From a candidate division BRC1 bacterium ADurb.Bin183 (GTDB taxonomy: Bacteria > Sumerlaeota > Sumerlaeia > MWCT01): a DNA stretch of 64,000 nucleotides. The notes beneath the pieces are model-generated. The model did not search any database. It was not told where the DNA came from and worked only from the letters and a program-made list of their open reading frames with translations. Location: positions 186,001 through 250,000 of the forward strand of contig MWCT01000001.1 of the NCBI GenBank assembly GCA_002070185.1. Direction: 5' to 3'. A program made the translations under genes and the position numbers. Numbering within the stretch: the stretch's first letter is position 1; the number at the start of each line of letters is the position of its first letter. Below are positions 17,565-26,031 of the stretch, one piece after another.

Positions 17565-17591
17565 AAATATCGCTCTTTTAGCGTAAGGGTT

Positions 17592-18665
17592 TTATTTGAC
17601 GAATTTGACCGCGTCTGCAATCACATAATATCCCGCCGTTGTCCAGCAGGAGAGTTTGACGCGCACGGCTGAGCCTTGATTGAAGCTCCATGTTCCAAGC
17701 AGGTTCCACTTTCCGCCGTTGATTTGCTGATTGACGTTCACTGTGGTTGTCCCGCCTGTGTGGGTGATCATGAAAGGAGCCGCTGTTGGGCGGTTTGCGC
17801 CCGCCGCCCAGTAGGCATATACGCTGTATGTGCCGCTTGAGGGCAGGTTTACCGTCCACTGCGCCGGGTCGCTGACAGCTGCTGTGCCGCGCGTGTGGTA
17901 ATTGGCGCCATAATATCCCGGAGTGGCGGAGCCTGTCCACCAGTTGGCGGAGGCGCTAAAACCGGCAGATGTGTTGTCCACGATGACGGTGACGCTGCCG
18001 CCGCCGGTGATGCGGGAGTTGACGCCGAGGCGGCACTCGCCGCCGGAATAGTTCGTCCCTATATATTGATACATATTATCGCCCGGGCATGCGGTCGAGC
18101 CAACGTCGCGGTGACCGCAGATAAAGCCGACTGTTTTGCCGTTATAAGTTCCGGAGCCGAAGCCGGTGAAGGGGTTGGGCATCCTCCATGCAATCACATC
18201 ATACAGGGCGTTGCGCTGGGCAACTGGGGGCTGCTGGCTGTAGGGGGGGTGGAAATAACCCATCACATTGAAGCCGAAGCTGTTGAAGTTGACGGCATCA
18301 TGCGCGCCTTTGGATAAGCTTGTCATAGAACCGTAGCGACCCTCAAAGATGAAGCCCAGTTTGTCCACGAGGAAATTATAGCCGATATCAGCCCATCCGT
18401 TCACGTCCATGTGGTAGTTCTGAATGGCGCGGACATTCGCCGCAGACTGGCTTTGTGACGTCGTGTTGAAATCGGTAGATTGAGCCGTATGGTGGATGAC
18501 CGCGCGATTCAAAGCGCTCATGTAGGCGACGGATCTGGGGGCACGGGCGCCCCAGCAGGAGCGGGTGCAGATTCCGGGCTGCGGGAAACTACCCGCGGCA
18601 AAGAGCAGGCTTGCCATCATTATAAAGACGGCGGTTAGAACCAGGCGATTTGCGTTTTTTTTCAT
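17592..18665 (-). CDS. Secreted PGRP-type N-acetylmuramoyl-L-alanine amidase with C-terminal golvesin-like domain
   Basis: 357 residues from ATG 18665, chosen because AAGGAGGAAAG precedes it; longer in-frame starts lack this. Signal peptide 1-24. Residues 35-205 form an amidase_2/peptidoglycan-recognition domain: ALNRAVIHHTA (Zn ligand H58), DIGYNFLVD, CGHRDVGSTACPGD (Zn ligands H185 and C193). Residues 225-357 (VIVDNTSAGFSASANWW to ADAVKFV) resemble the golvesin/xanthan-lyase type carbohydrate-binding C-terminal domain. Likely cleaves peptidoglycan in the periplasm or outside the cell, with the C-terminal module attaching to glycan. Follows the FKBP-like and membrane-anchored genes on the same strand, 102 bases after the former. 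Confidence 0.85.
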   Translation of the reverse strand: MKKNANRLVLTAVFIMMASLLFAAGSFPQPGICTRSCWGARAPRSVAYMSALNRAVIHHTAQSTDFNTTSQSQSAANVRAIQNYHMDVNGWADIGYNFLVDKLGFIFEGRYGSMTSLSKGAHDAVNFNSFGFNVMGYFHPPYSQQPPVAQRNALYDVIAWRMPNPFTGFGSGTYNGKTVGFICGHRDVGSTACPGDNMYQYIGTNYSGGECRLGVNSRITGGGSVTVIVDNTSAGFSASANWWTGSATPGYYGANYHTRGTAAVSDPAQWTVNLPSSGTYSVYAYWAAGANRPTAAPFMITHTGGTTTVNVNQQINGGKWNLLGTWSFNQGSAVRVKLSCWTTAGYYVIADAVKFVK

Positions 18666-18766
18666 TTTTACTTTCCTCCTTTTTTTTGAGAGAACTGAAA
18701 TATACCAGTCTCTTCCACGAAACGCATTAGAGCAAAACCGTGAGCCATCACCTCCTTTTTTCATAA

Positions 18767-19315
18767 TTATTTGAACTTTTCCAGTTTGTCTCGTTCTGAA
18801 TCCCGAACCCAGAGCAGGGTGACATTTACTATCAGTTGACCGCCTGCGCCGAAGACCAGGCGCTCCGATTCGCTGGATTCCTCATGAAGTTTGACGGAGC
18901 CTTTGGGGAAGATAATCAAGCGGCGCCCGAGCGGTTTCATGCCCGCTATGGCTTTATCAAAAACCTCCGGCATCATCCCCTCGTCGTAAAAATAACGGAT
19001 GGGCGTTCTATCGCGCAAAGTGCTCAGCAAGATGCGCCCGTCTTCCGAATAAACCGTCGCTTCCAATGAGACCAGTTTGCTTTTTTGGGGCGATTCGCCT
19101 TTATCTTTTGGGGCGTCCCAATAACGGACGCCGGAGGGTTTCAATATAATCGGCTCAGGAGTTTTGGCTATGGCTGAAAACTTTTGAATCTGATTCAGGG
19201 TAAAAGAGGAAAAGCCGTCATGAGATAAAGGCTCGGTGGTTTGTCGGTCGTCGTTTTGGCAGAAAACCGCCGGAAGGAGCGTCAACATCAGAAAGAAAGT
19301 CATGCGAAATTTCAT
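18767..19315 (-). CDS. Secreted FKBP-type peptidyl-prolyl isomerase-like protein
   Basis: 182 residues with a signal peptide (1-19, cleavage after VFC). The C-terminal half (about 85-175) follows the FKBP layout: LEATVYSEDGRILLSTLRDRTPIRYFYDEGMMPEVFDKAIAGM, then PLGRRLIIFPKGS (compare VGSKWRLYIPSELAYG) and a final strand LIVNVTLLWV. Several aromatic residues that line the FKBP proline pocket are not obvious, so enzymatic activity is uncertain and it may be a chaperone-type relative. Only nine bases separate it from the upstream unknown gene, suggesting one envelope operon with the amidase. Confidence 0.55.
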   Translation of the reverse strand: MKFRMTFFLMLTLLPAVFCQNDDRQTTEPLSHDGFSSFTLNQIQKFSAIAKTPEPIILKPSGVRYWDAPKDKGESPQKSKLVSLEATVYSEDGRILLSTLRDRTPIRYFYDEGMMPEVFDKAIAGMKPLGRRLIIFPKGSVKLHEESSESERLVFGAGGQLIVNVTLLWVRDSERDKLEKFK

Positions 19316-19324
19316 ATACTTCCC

Positions 19325-20194
19325 CTATTTCGAAAGCGGCGAGCCGGGCTCCGCCTGCTCCGTTTTCTCCGCCAGATGCCCTTCGCCCAGCGTGCTGTCC
19401 TGATAATAAAGGCGGAAAGAAGAAAGCAGCGGTGTATCCTCAACGCCGGCATCGGCGTAAAGCGTCACACGATAACGGACGTATGCCCATTGCGTCAGTC
19501 CCCATGCCAATTGGCTGCCGGGGATGTATCCGTAATTGGGATTGGGCGAGCCATCGGGAAAGAATTCGCTGATGGCTCCCGTTCCGTGCTCATCCGGTTC
19601 AATCCAATGCCACATGCCCCAGTCTGTTCCGTTTGCGCTGACGGAGACCTCAACGAAGATATCCGTTCCCTCGGGGAGTTTTTCCAGCCAGATGGGAGAA
19701 ACGGCGTTGCTGGGGAATTCAAACATATCAACGGGGGATTCAATCGTTCCCATGCGCGGGCTGTTTTCCTCGCCGGGATTGGGCGGCGGAAGGCGCAAGC
19801 CCTCCTCTGAGAGCTCAAGGTTATTAACGGTAAAACCGGAGGGAATGCCGGAGAGGTTGCGGAAGTCTTGAGTTTTGAATGCGCGCGGCTGTTTTTCCGG
19901 ATCAAAAAGGAGTCCGCCGCTATCTTCAAGCCCTTCGATGGATGATTGCGCATCGGGTGAAAGAGTTTTTGATTTGACTTTTGGCTGTTGCGCGTTTTCG
20001 GCAGTTGCGGGCGCTATTGAATTCTGGGCGGAAGGCGCGGCTGGGGCGCTTGCAATGGCTGAATTATTTTTGGCGGGCATAGAGCCGGGTCGGGAGCCGA
20101 GCCAGTAAACGGCGAGGGCACAGATGACGGCGATGATTGCAATGATAGGCAGAGTGGAGGGGGATTTTTTAGTTTTTTTCTGATTAGTTGTCAT
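19325..20194 (-). CDS. Membrane-anchored protein of unknown function
   Basis: 289 residues from the ATG at 20194, which follows AAAAGGCGG; the frame continues upstream but without a good ribosome-binding site. A short Lys-rich cytoplasmic start is followed by one membrane helix (STLPIIAIIAVICALAVYWLG), an Ala/Pro/Ser-rich linker of about 50 residues, then a periplasmic domain with many Trp and Tyr (WGMWHWIEPDEHG, WAYVRYRVTLYAD). The last part, with FVEVSVSANGTDW and PLLSSFRLYY, looks like a beta-sandwich of the kind found in carbohydrate-binding or discoidin-like modules; this is a weak guess. First gene of the apparent envelope operon, just below two palindromic sites. Confidence 0.7.
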   Translation of the reverse strand: MTTNQKKTKKSPSTLPIIAIIAVICALAVYWLGSRPGSMPAKNNSAIASAPAAPSAQNSIAPATAENAQQPKVKSKTLSPDAQSSIEGLEDSGGLLFDPEKQPRAFKTQDFRNLSGIPSGFTVNNLELSEEGLRLPPPNPGEENSPRMGTIESPVDMFEFPSNAVSPIWLEKLPEGTDIFVEVSVSANGTDWGMWHWIEPDEHGTGAISEFFPDGSPNPNYGYIPGSQLAWGLTQWAYVRYRVTLYADAGVEDTPLLSSFRLYYQDSTLGEGHLAEKTEQAEPGSPLSK

Positions 20195-20209
20195 AAGCGC
20201 CGCCTTTTG

Positions 20210-20223
20210 TTGAAATGTTTCAA
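20210..20223. promoter_or_regulatory. Operator-like palindrome 1 (TTGAAATGTTTCAA)
   Basis: Arms TTGAAA/TTTCAA around TG, 16 bases before the start codon of the unknown membrane-anchored gene. It resembles LacI/GalR-family operators and matches the second site 108 bases further upstream in the pattern TYGAAAYGTTTCRA. A repressor bound here would cover the ribosome-binding region or the promoter. Confidence 0.5.
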
Positions 20224-20330
20224 ATCCGCCCCGCAAACCAATCATCTGAATCTCAGCTAAGCAACGTAAGGCTTTGCGGGATGATTGAGGCAATTGTCAA
20301 GAAAAAAACGCACGGAATTAAAAATTTTTG

Positions 20331-20344
20331 TCGAAACGTTTCGA
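20331..20344. promoter_or_regulatory. Operator-like palindrome 2 (TCGAAACGTTTCGA)
   Basis: Perfect 14-base palindrome, close to LacI-family operators built on GAAACGTTTC. Paired with the site at 20210-20223 in the 260-base gap upstream of the envelope operon; the pair could allow DNA looping. No LacI-family regulator gene is in the window. Confidence 0.5.
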
Positions 20345-20454
20345 TAAGGGCGGATACAACTGATAATACTGACGATAGAGGCTCCACAAAAATGAAGCCA
20401 GTTATGCAAATTTAAAGATGTTTTATTATTTTTTTGTTCGCAATTTCAAACGAA

Positions 20455-22146
20455 TTACATTTTTTCCATCGGAGAGATGCCGATGAGATTCAAGCCGTTT
20501 GCAAGAACCTGGCGCAGCGCGGCAACAAGAGTCATGCGCGCCTGCGTTAGGGCGGGCTCATCCGGGCGGAGGAAGCGTTTGGTTTCGTCCTTTGTTCCCG
20601 ATGTGAAAAGGGTGTGGAACGCCCCCGCCAGTTCGCACAGATAAACAGTGATGTGGTGCGGCTCCATCGTTTCAGCAGCAAGGCGCACCATTTCTGGATA
20701 GCGTTCGAGGGTTTTGATAACCGTTTGCTCCTCTTCGAGCGCAAGGAGGGCGGGGTCGCCCTGCTCCACGCCGAGCCATGTGATGCCCATTTCTTCCGCT
20801 TTTTTGAAGAGGCTGCAGCAGCGGGCGTGGGCGTATTGGACATAAAAGACCGGGTTATTCATGGAATGGTCTTTGGCGAGCTGCCAGTCGAAGGTCATCT
20901 GGCTATCGGCACCGCGCATGAGGAAGAAAAAGCGCACAACGTCCGCGCCGAGTTCGTCAATGGCATTTTTCAATGTGATGAACTTGCCCGCTCTTGTGGA
21001 GAGTTTAATCTGTTCGCCGTCTTTGAGCAGTGTGACCATTTGAAAGACGATGCAGTGGAGCCGGGCGGCGTCGAAGCCGAGCGCCTGCACGCCGGCTTTG
21101 AGCCGGGGGACATAGCCGTGATGGTCTCCGCCAAGGACGTTGATGAGGATGTCATATCCGCGCTCGAACTTATCCTGATGATAGGCGATGTCGGGCATGA
21201 TATAAGTTTTTTCGCCGTCAGATTTGATGACCACTCTATCTTTTTCATCGCCGAATTGCTCGGAGCGCAGCCATGTGGCGCCGTCCTTTTCGTAGAGCAT
21301 GCCCTGCTGCGCGAGCCTATCCAGCGCGCGGTCAACTTTTCCGTTTTTATGAAGCGAGGCTTCGCTGAACCAGTTATCGAAATAGATGCCGAGGGCGCGC
21401 ATGTCGGCGTCTATGAGTTTGATGATATGGTCTGCGGCGAATTGGGTGAATGCTTGCGTCTCTTGGGTTGATTTGAGCGAGTCGCCTTTTTCCGCGACGA
21501 GCATCTGGGCGATCTCTTTCATATAGTCGCCCTGATAGCCGTCTTCGGGAAAGGGGACGTCTTCGCCGAGCGCCTGACGGTAGCGCGCTTGAAGGGAGAG
21601 TCCTAAATTTTTCATCTGCACGCCGGCGTCGTTGTAATAGTATTCCCTTGTAACAGCATAGCCGGCGGCGTTTAGGATGCGGGCGATGGAGTCGCCGAGG
21701 ATGGCGTTGCGGGCGTGTCCGATGTGGAGGGGACCGGTGGGGTTGGCGCTCATGAATTCGATGAGGACTTTTTTGCCATTGCCGACATTAACGCGCCCGA
21801 AATCGGCGCCCTGCGCAAGGATTGTTTTCAGCGCGATGCCGCTTGCCGCCGGATTGAGTCGGAAGTTTATGAAACCGGGTTTGGCGATGGAGATTTCGCC
21901 AATCAGGGGGCTCGGCGGGATGCGCTCTTTTATTCCTTCGGCAATTTCCATCGGGTTCTTTTTGAAAATCTTAACAGTTTGCATGGCGGCGTTTGAGGCA
22001 AAGTCGCCGAACTCTTTCACCTTAGGGCGCTCGATGAGTATGGTCATTTTCGGCAGAGTTACCCCTTGAGCCTCGGCGTAGGATTGCAGCGCCTGTTTCA
22101 CGAATTCCTCAAGCGATTCCTTGATGTTCCCGCTATTTTCTGTCAT
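20455..22146 (-). CDS. argS: Arginyl-tRNA synthetase
   Basis: 563 residues, normal length for bacterial ArgRS, which charges tRNA-Arg. The N-terminal tRNA-recognition domain ends at about 110. The class I HIGH motif is at 141-144 in ANPTGPLHIGHARNA. The KMSKS equivalent reads IKLSTRAGKFITL, a common ArgRS variant. The C-terminal helical anticodon-binding domain ends LRQVLANGLNLIGISPMEKM, as is usual. ATG follows AAGGGAATATA. It is flanked by trkH upstream and the regulatory gap downstream, both unrelated. Confidence 0.97.
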   Translation of the reverse strand: MTENSGNIKESLEEFVKQALQSYAEAQGVTLPKMTILIERPKVKEFGDFASNAAMQTVKIFKKNPMEIAEGIKERIPPSPLIGEISIAKPGFINFRLNPAASGIALKTILAQGADFGRVNVGNGKKVLIEFMSANPTGPLHIGHARNAILGDSIARILNAAGYAVTREYYYNDAGVQMKNLGLSLQARYRQALGEDVPFPEDGYQGDYMKEIAQMLVAEKGDSLKSTQETQAFTQFAADHIIKLIDADMRALGIYFDNWFSEASLHKNGKVDRALDRLAQQGMLYEKDGATWLRSEQFGDEKDRVVIKSDGEKTYIMPDIAYHQDKFERGYDILINVLGGDHHGYVPRLKAGVQALGFDAARLHCIVFQMVTLLKDGEQIKLSTRAGKFITLKNAIDELGADVVRFFFLMRGADSQMTFDWQLAKDHSMNNPVFYVQYAHARCCSLFKKAEEMGITWLGVEQGDPALLALEEEQTVIKTLERYPEMVRLAAETMEPHHITVYLCELAGAFHTLFTSGTKDETKRFLRPDEPALTQARMTLVAALRQVLANGLNLIGISPMEKM

Positions 22147-22199
22147 TATATTCCCTTATCTATAATTGTGATATATAATCCGTAATTTTTAATTCACAC

Positions 22200-23615
22200 T
22201 CAACCCACCATGACTTTTTCCTCCGGGTAGCGGAAGAGGGGGGCGGGTTTGGTTGCGGCGAGGGCGAGAACGGCGGTGAGCGGACCGACGCGTCCGATGA
22301 ACATAGTCATAGTAAGGAGCAGCTTGCCCAGAACGCTCAAGCCGCGTGTGATGCCGGTGGAAAGCCCCACAGTGCCGAAGGCGGAGACGGTTTCGAAAAG
22401 GAGGCGGAAAATCGGCTCCTGCCCTTTTGTCCATTTTTGCATTCTTCCCGCCTCTGTCACCGTCAGAAGAACAGTCACCGTCATAATTAATATAACCGCC
22501 AGCACGGCAATGATAAAGGCGCGGTTGACGATTTCATCGGGGATGCGGCGCTTGAAAATCACAACATCCGTTTTGGCGGGGTTGCGCATCAGGCTTCGCA
22601 CCGCGCCAAAGACGATGGCGATGGTGGTCGTTTTGATGCCGCCCGCGCATGAGCCCGGGCTGCCGCCGATGAACATTAAACCGACCAACAGGATAATTCC
22701 CAGATGGCTTATCTTAGCCATATTCACCGTGTTATATCCCGCCGTGCGCGCTGAAATGGATTGAAACAGGGCGTGGAATCCTTCGGTCAAAAACGGGTCA
22801 TCGCCCAATGAATTATGCGCGTCAAGAATCCAGAAGAGAAGCGCCCCTAAGACGATGAGCATGCTTGATACGGCAAGCACGATTTTGGTCTGGAGGGGCC
22901 AAGCGCGCTGCCCCGCCTTGATGTATTCCCTGCGGTGGAAGATGGATTCCAAAACTGTAAAACCGAGTCCTCCCATGACGATTAATCCCATAATGACAGC
23001 GCATCCGCTTTTTATGTGGCGCACATGGACAAGGTTTTCGCTGAACGTGGAAAATCCGGCGTTGCAGAAGGCGCTGATGGCGTGAAAAACGCAATGCCAC
23101 CAGATTTTATCGGCGGGAAGATGCCTTTTCCATGATAAAAAGAGGAGGAGGATTCCCCACAATTCAATAGCGGCGGCAACTTTGAACACGGCAAATAGCA
23201 CCTTGCGGACGTCATATTGTCCGGTGGTCAGCGTTTCGCTTAAAACAAGAACGCCGCTCTGGGAGATAAAGCCCCGCCGGAATATCAACAGGAAGAATGT
23301 GGAATAGGTCATGATGCCCAGTCCGCCCAGCTGAATCAGAAAAAGAATGACCGCTTGCCCAAACGTGGAAAAATCTTTTTCAGTATCCGCCACAGCCAAC
23401 CCCGTCACACAGACGGCGCTTGTAGCGGTGAAAAGGGCGTCCTCAACGGCAATCGGTTTGCCGCGGCTGCTCAGAGGCAGGCAGAGCATAATCGTTCCAA
23501 AAACGATGACGCCGGCAAAGCTGAACAGGACAACTCTTGCGGGGGAGATTTCGCCTTGTCTCTGTGCCGAGGCAGGTTTCTTTCGGAAGATGGAGATGAA
23601 GTCGGACGATCGCAT
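22200..23615 (-). CDS. TrkH/KtrB-type potassium uptake membrane protein
   Basis: 471 residues from ATG 23615; a TTG eleven codons upstream is possible, and neither has a clear ribosome-binding site. The four pore-loop repeats are visible: TSAVCVTGLAVAD, NAGFSTF, SARTAGYNTV and AFGTVGLSTG, each with the selectivity-filter Gly. The length and the short N-terminus are closer to KtrB than to TrkH proper. Works with a cytoplasmic TrkA/KtrA nucleotide-binding ring; no such gene lies next to it here. About ten membrane segments. Confidence 0.9.
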   Translation of the reverse strand: MRSSDFISIFRKKPASAQRQGEISPARVVLFSFAGVIVFGTIMLCLPLSSRGKPIAVEDALFTATSAVCVTGLAVADTEKDFSTFGQAVILFLIQLGGLGIMTYSTFFLLIFRRGFISQSGVLVLSETLTTGQYDVRKVLFAVFKVAAAIELWGILLLFLSWKRHLPADKIWWHCVFHAISAFCNAGFSTFSENLVHVRHIKSGCAVIMGLIVMGGLGFTVLESIFHRREYIKAGQRAWPLQTKIVLAVSSMLIVLGALLFWILDAHNSLGDDPFLTEGFHALFQSISARTAGYNTVNMAKISHLGIILLVGLMFIGGSPGSCAGGIKTTTIAIVFGAVRSLMRNPAKTDVVIFKRRIPDEIVNRAFIIAVLAVILIMTVTVLLTVTEAGRMQKWTKGQEPIFRLLFETVSAFGTVGLSTGITRGLSVLGKLLLTMTMFIGRVGPLTAVLALAATKPAPLFRYPEEKVMVG

Positions 23616-23713
23616 ATAATTATATTTGTCGGATGCCCCAAAAAGCAAAACGCAGAACTAACGCGCGTTATAGGCGGCGCATCCTCTGCGTCATATATGG
23701 CGGCTCTTCAACA

Positions 23714-24067
23714 TCAGTCCGCCACAGCCCAGGGCACGGGATTGAACAGGGTGAATGCCTTAGGTCGCGGCACGCGCTTGGATTCTATCACCGCCCCGTC
23801 GCGGCAGACCACCACTAAATCGTATCCTTCATAAAGTCCGACGAGGATGATATATTTAACGTCCCGAACTTTATACACATACACCTTTTGGTCTTCGGCT
23901 GTAGTAGAGAATGCCGGCGCGCCCAGTTCTTTCAGAACGGCTATTTCCTCCGAACCTATCGCCGGCGGATTGAGGAAGTTATCGGAGTTGTTGTATGTTC
24001 CGACACAGCCCGCCAGAAAGATTGCCGCCAGAAGGAAGAACGCAAAAACAGTGAATGATTTTTTCAC
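23714..24067 (-). CDS. Small lipoprotein of unknown function
   Basis: 117 residues. GTG start after GAGGAGGGCAGAAA. Signal peptide with lipobox LAGC, so the mature protein is lipid-anchored at about Cys21 and some 97 residues long. The body (IGSEEIAVLKELGAPAFS, EDQKVYVYKVRDVKYIILVGLYEGYDLVVVCRDGAVIE) resembles the SmpA/BamE-like small fold in which a short helix-rich start is followed by two to three strands carrying a G-x-P motif; I call this only as a possibility. Located 35 bases after the Ser/Thr kinase gene on the same strand. Confidence 0.75.
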   Translation of the reverse strand: MKKSFTVFAFFLLAAIFLAGCVGTYNNSDNFLNPPAIGSEEIAVLKELGAPAFSTTAEDQKVYVYKVRDVKYIILVGLYEGYDLVVVCRDGAVIESKRVPRPKAFTLFNPVPWAVAD

Positions 24068-24102
24068 TTTCTGCCCTCCTCAAAAAAATTGAAAAGCAAT
24101 CA

Positions 24103-25797
24103 TTATGGGAAGTAACGGGGCCAGTCAACGAAAAACCATTCGCCCTGTTTTTTTAATAAATGGATTTTGGTTTCAAAGATGGGGACAAGCGTCTCTTCGC
24201 CTTGCGCGGCGGCAAGTTTGCGTTTTCCTTTGATGCCTGTGCGGAGGGAAATCTCCGCCCGTTCGCCGTCAATTTTTTCGGATGTGCGGATGTAGGAGAT
24301 GGTAATATTTTGATGCGTTTCAATAAGTTTGTTGAGTCCGTTCAGGAAAGATTCGCGCGAGTCCGGCTCCACTTCTGAAAGGACTTCGGAAATTCGGCGC
24401 GTCTGCCCGCGGAATAGGGGCTTGCGGATACCCTCCACAAAAATGTCGTCAATTTTTTTCATCTCGATGATTTTATTGTTTCCAGAAAGCTCCGCGCCCC
24501 AGATGTCGGGGTCGTCCCATTGGATGTTGCGGCTCGGCGTCGGCGTCGGCTGCGGTTCGGGCGTGGGGCGGGGCGTCTGCGGCGGCGGAGTTGGGGATGG
24601 CATCGCCGCGGGTGTTTTTGCTGGCGTGGGCGATGGAGGGGCAGTCGGCGCGGGCGTTGGCGCGGGCGGCGGCGTCTGCCGAACAATTGCAATCAAGGGC
24701 GCGGGCGAAGGCTGCGGCGTCGGGCGCAAAATCGGTTGAACGTCCGTATGCTTTTTGTTTTTCAGGAAGTATCCGATGCCGGCGGCGGCGATGATAATCA
24801 AGGCGGCGGCGCCGGATAAAAACATCGGCGCAAGTCCGAATTTTTTAGCGGGGGCAATCGGCTGAACGGCTTTGTGCTGCATGGAGGCAAAGAATTGGGC
24901 GAACGGCTTTTCCGCCACGCTGGAAAGCGCCTCTTCAATCTCGTCCATCAGCCGGCAGGCGGTAAAAGGGCGGTCAGCCGGTTTTTTGGCGATGGCGTTG
25001 GCAAGGACGCTTTCGAGCGCGGGGGGCCAAGCGGGATTGCGTTTGCGCAACGGAATGGGTTTTTTATGGATGTGATCCACGAGAATGCCCGCAGTGCTGG
25101 TGGCGGTGAAAGGCAAGTCGCACGTGAAGAGTTTATAAAGCGCCATCCCAAAGGCGTAAATATCCGATGCGGGCGATGGCGGCGCGCCTTGAATAACCTC
25201 CGGCGCCATGAATGCCGGCGTTCCCAGAATCGGACCGCATTGGGTTTTGAAGATGTTTTCCATCTCGCCTTTGGCAATGCCAAAATCCATAATCTTGCCC
25301 ACGCGTTGGGGCAGCGTGACAATCAGGTTGGAAGGCTTGATGTCGCGATGGACGACGCCCGCTTCATGCGCGGCGTCCAACCCCTTGGCAAATTGACGCA
25401 AGAGCGCGACCACATCCTTCACGTTGAGGTTTTCTTTGTTGACGAGCAGGTATTGATAGACCTCTAGACCCGAGACATACTCCATGGCGATGTAGTTGAT
25501 TTCATCGGGACGCTTGGCGATATAGACGTCGTAAATGGCGACGATGTTTTCATGGACGCATTTTGCCATTGTGAGGGCTTCGCGCTCGAAGCGGGACATG
25601 TAATCGGAGTTGCGCGCGAGTTCCGGTTTGGGGATTTTGATGGCGACGGGGCGGCGCAGGCGGAGCTGTGTGGCTTTATAGACGTAGCCCATCGCGCCCT
25701 CGCCGATTATCTCCTCAATCTGAAAGCGATTTTCCAGAACCTTGCCTACAAGACCAAGGTGATCCAGCCTTTGGGGTTTTGACTCCATATCGCTCAA
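24103..25797 (-). CDS. Membrane-anchored Ser/Thr protein kinase (PknB-like)
   Basis: 564 residues, TTG start with AGGA seven bases upstream (an ATG three codons on is also possible). Kinase domain about 25-290: glycine loop GEGAMGYVYKA, catalytic Lys K54 in VAIKIPKP, HRDIKPSN (150-157), DFGIAKG (171-177), and FMAPEV. All catalytic elements are intact. A membrane helix near 325-350 is followed by a Pro/Thr/Ala-rich linker of about 70 residues, then an extracytoplasmic domain (about 430-564) that ends with VPIFETKIHLLKKQGEWFFVDWPR, reminiscent of NTF2-like or DUF4440-type folds. Probably a one-component envelope sensor. There are no PASTA repeats and no PP2C phosphatase gene next to it. Confidence 0.88.
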   Translation of the reverse strand: MSDMESKPQRLDHLGLVGKVLENRFQIEEIIGEGAMGYVYKATQLRLRRPVAIKIPKPELARNSDYMSRFEREALTMAKCVHENIVAIYDVYIAKRPDEINYIAMEYVSGLEVYQYLLVNKENLNVKDVVALLRQFAKGLDAAHEAGVVHRDIKPSNLIVTLPQRVGKIMDFGIAKGEMENIFKTQCGPILGTPAFMAPEVIQGAPPSPASDIYAFGMALYKLFTCDLPFTATSTAGILVDHIHKKPIPLRKRNPAWPPALESVLANAIAKKPADRPFTACRLMDEIEEALSSVAEKPFAQFFASMQHKAVQPIAPAKKFGLAPMFLSGAAALIIIAAAGIGYFLKNKKHTDVQPILRPTPQPSPAPLIAIVRQTPPPAPTPAPTAPPSPTPAKTPAAMPSPTPPPQTPRPTPEPQPTPTPSRNIQWDDPDIWGAELSGNNKIIEMKKIDDIFVEGIRKPLFRGQTRRISEVLSEVEPDSRESFLNGLNKLIETHQNITISYIRTSEKIDGERAEISLRTGIKGKRKLAAAQGEETLVPIFETKIHLLKKQGEWFFVDWPRYFP

Positions 25798-25835
25798 AAA
25801 CGAATCCTGCCCATTGTGGCGTTATATTAAAAGAA

Positions 25836-25879
25836 GCATTCCCTCAACTCCGCCCTCATGTAAAGAAAAAAGGGAATGC
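25836..25879. repeat. 9-base perfect inverted repeat upstream of the kinase gene
   Basis: GCATTCCCT (25836-25844) and AGGGAATGC (25871-25879), 26 bases apart, in the 204-base gap upstream of the kinase gene. No T run follows on either strand. A regulatory site or transcript stem are both possible. Confidence 0.4.
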
Positions 25880-25992
25880 AAAGGCGCAAGCCCAGACTAA
25901 ATCTCAAAAATTAAAACTAATAAAAAAATGAAGGTCGGGCGCGAAAAGCGCGGAGCATATTAAATCACAGTTATTTACGGTGTCCGCCTTTA

Positions 25993-26031
25993 AAAGATAT
26001 TTTAAGGAGTTTGAATAGAATGACCCCCAAA
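25993..26031. repeat. Interspersed TGACCCC repeat, copy A
   Basis: 39 bases identical to copy B (35814-35852) except for three or four positions: AAAGATATTTTAAG, AGTTT, AATAGA, TGACCCCCAAA in order. A second tandem unit TGACTCCAAAAGCG (26034-26047) follows. The copy overlaps the end of the dipeptide epimerase gene and supplies its last codons and stop. Confidence 0.75.

Noticed and set aside
24520..24740. Repeat-like G+C-rich tract
   Set aside because: It encodes the Pro/Thr/Ala-rich linker of the Ser/Thr kinase, so the periodicity is protein low complexity.
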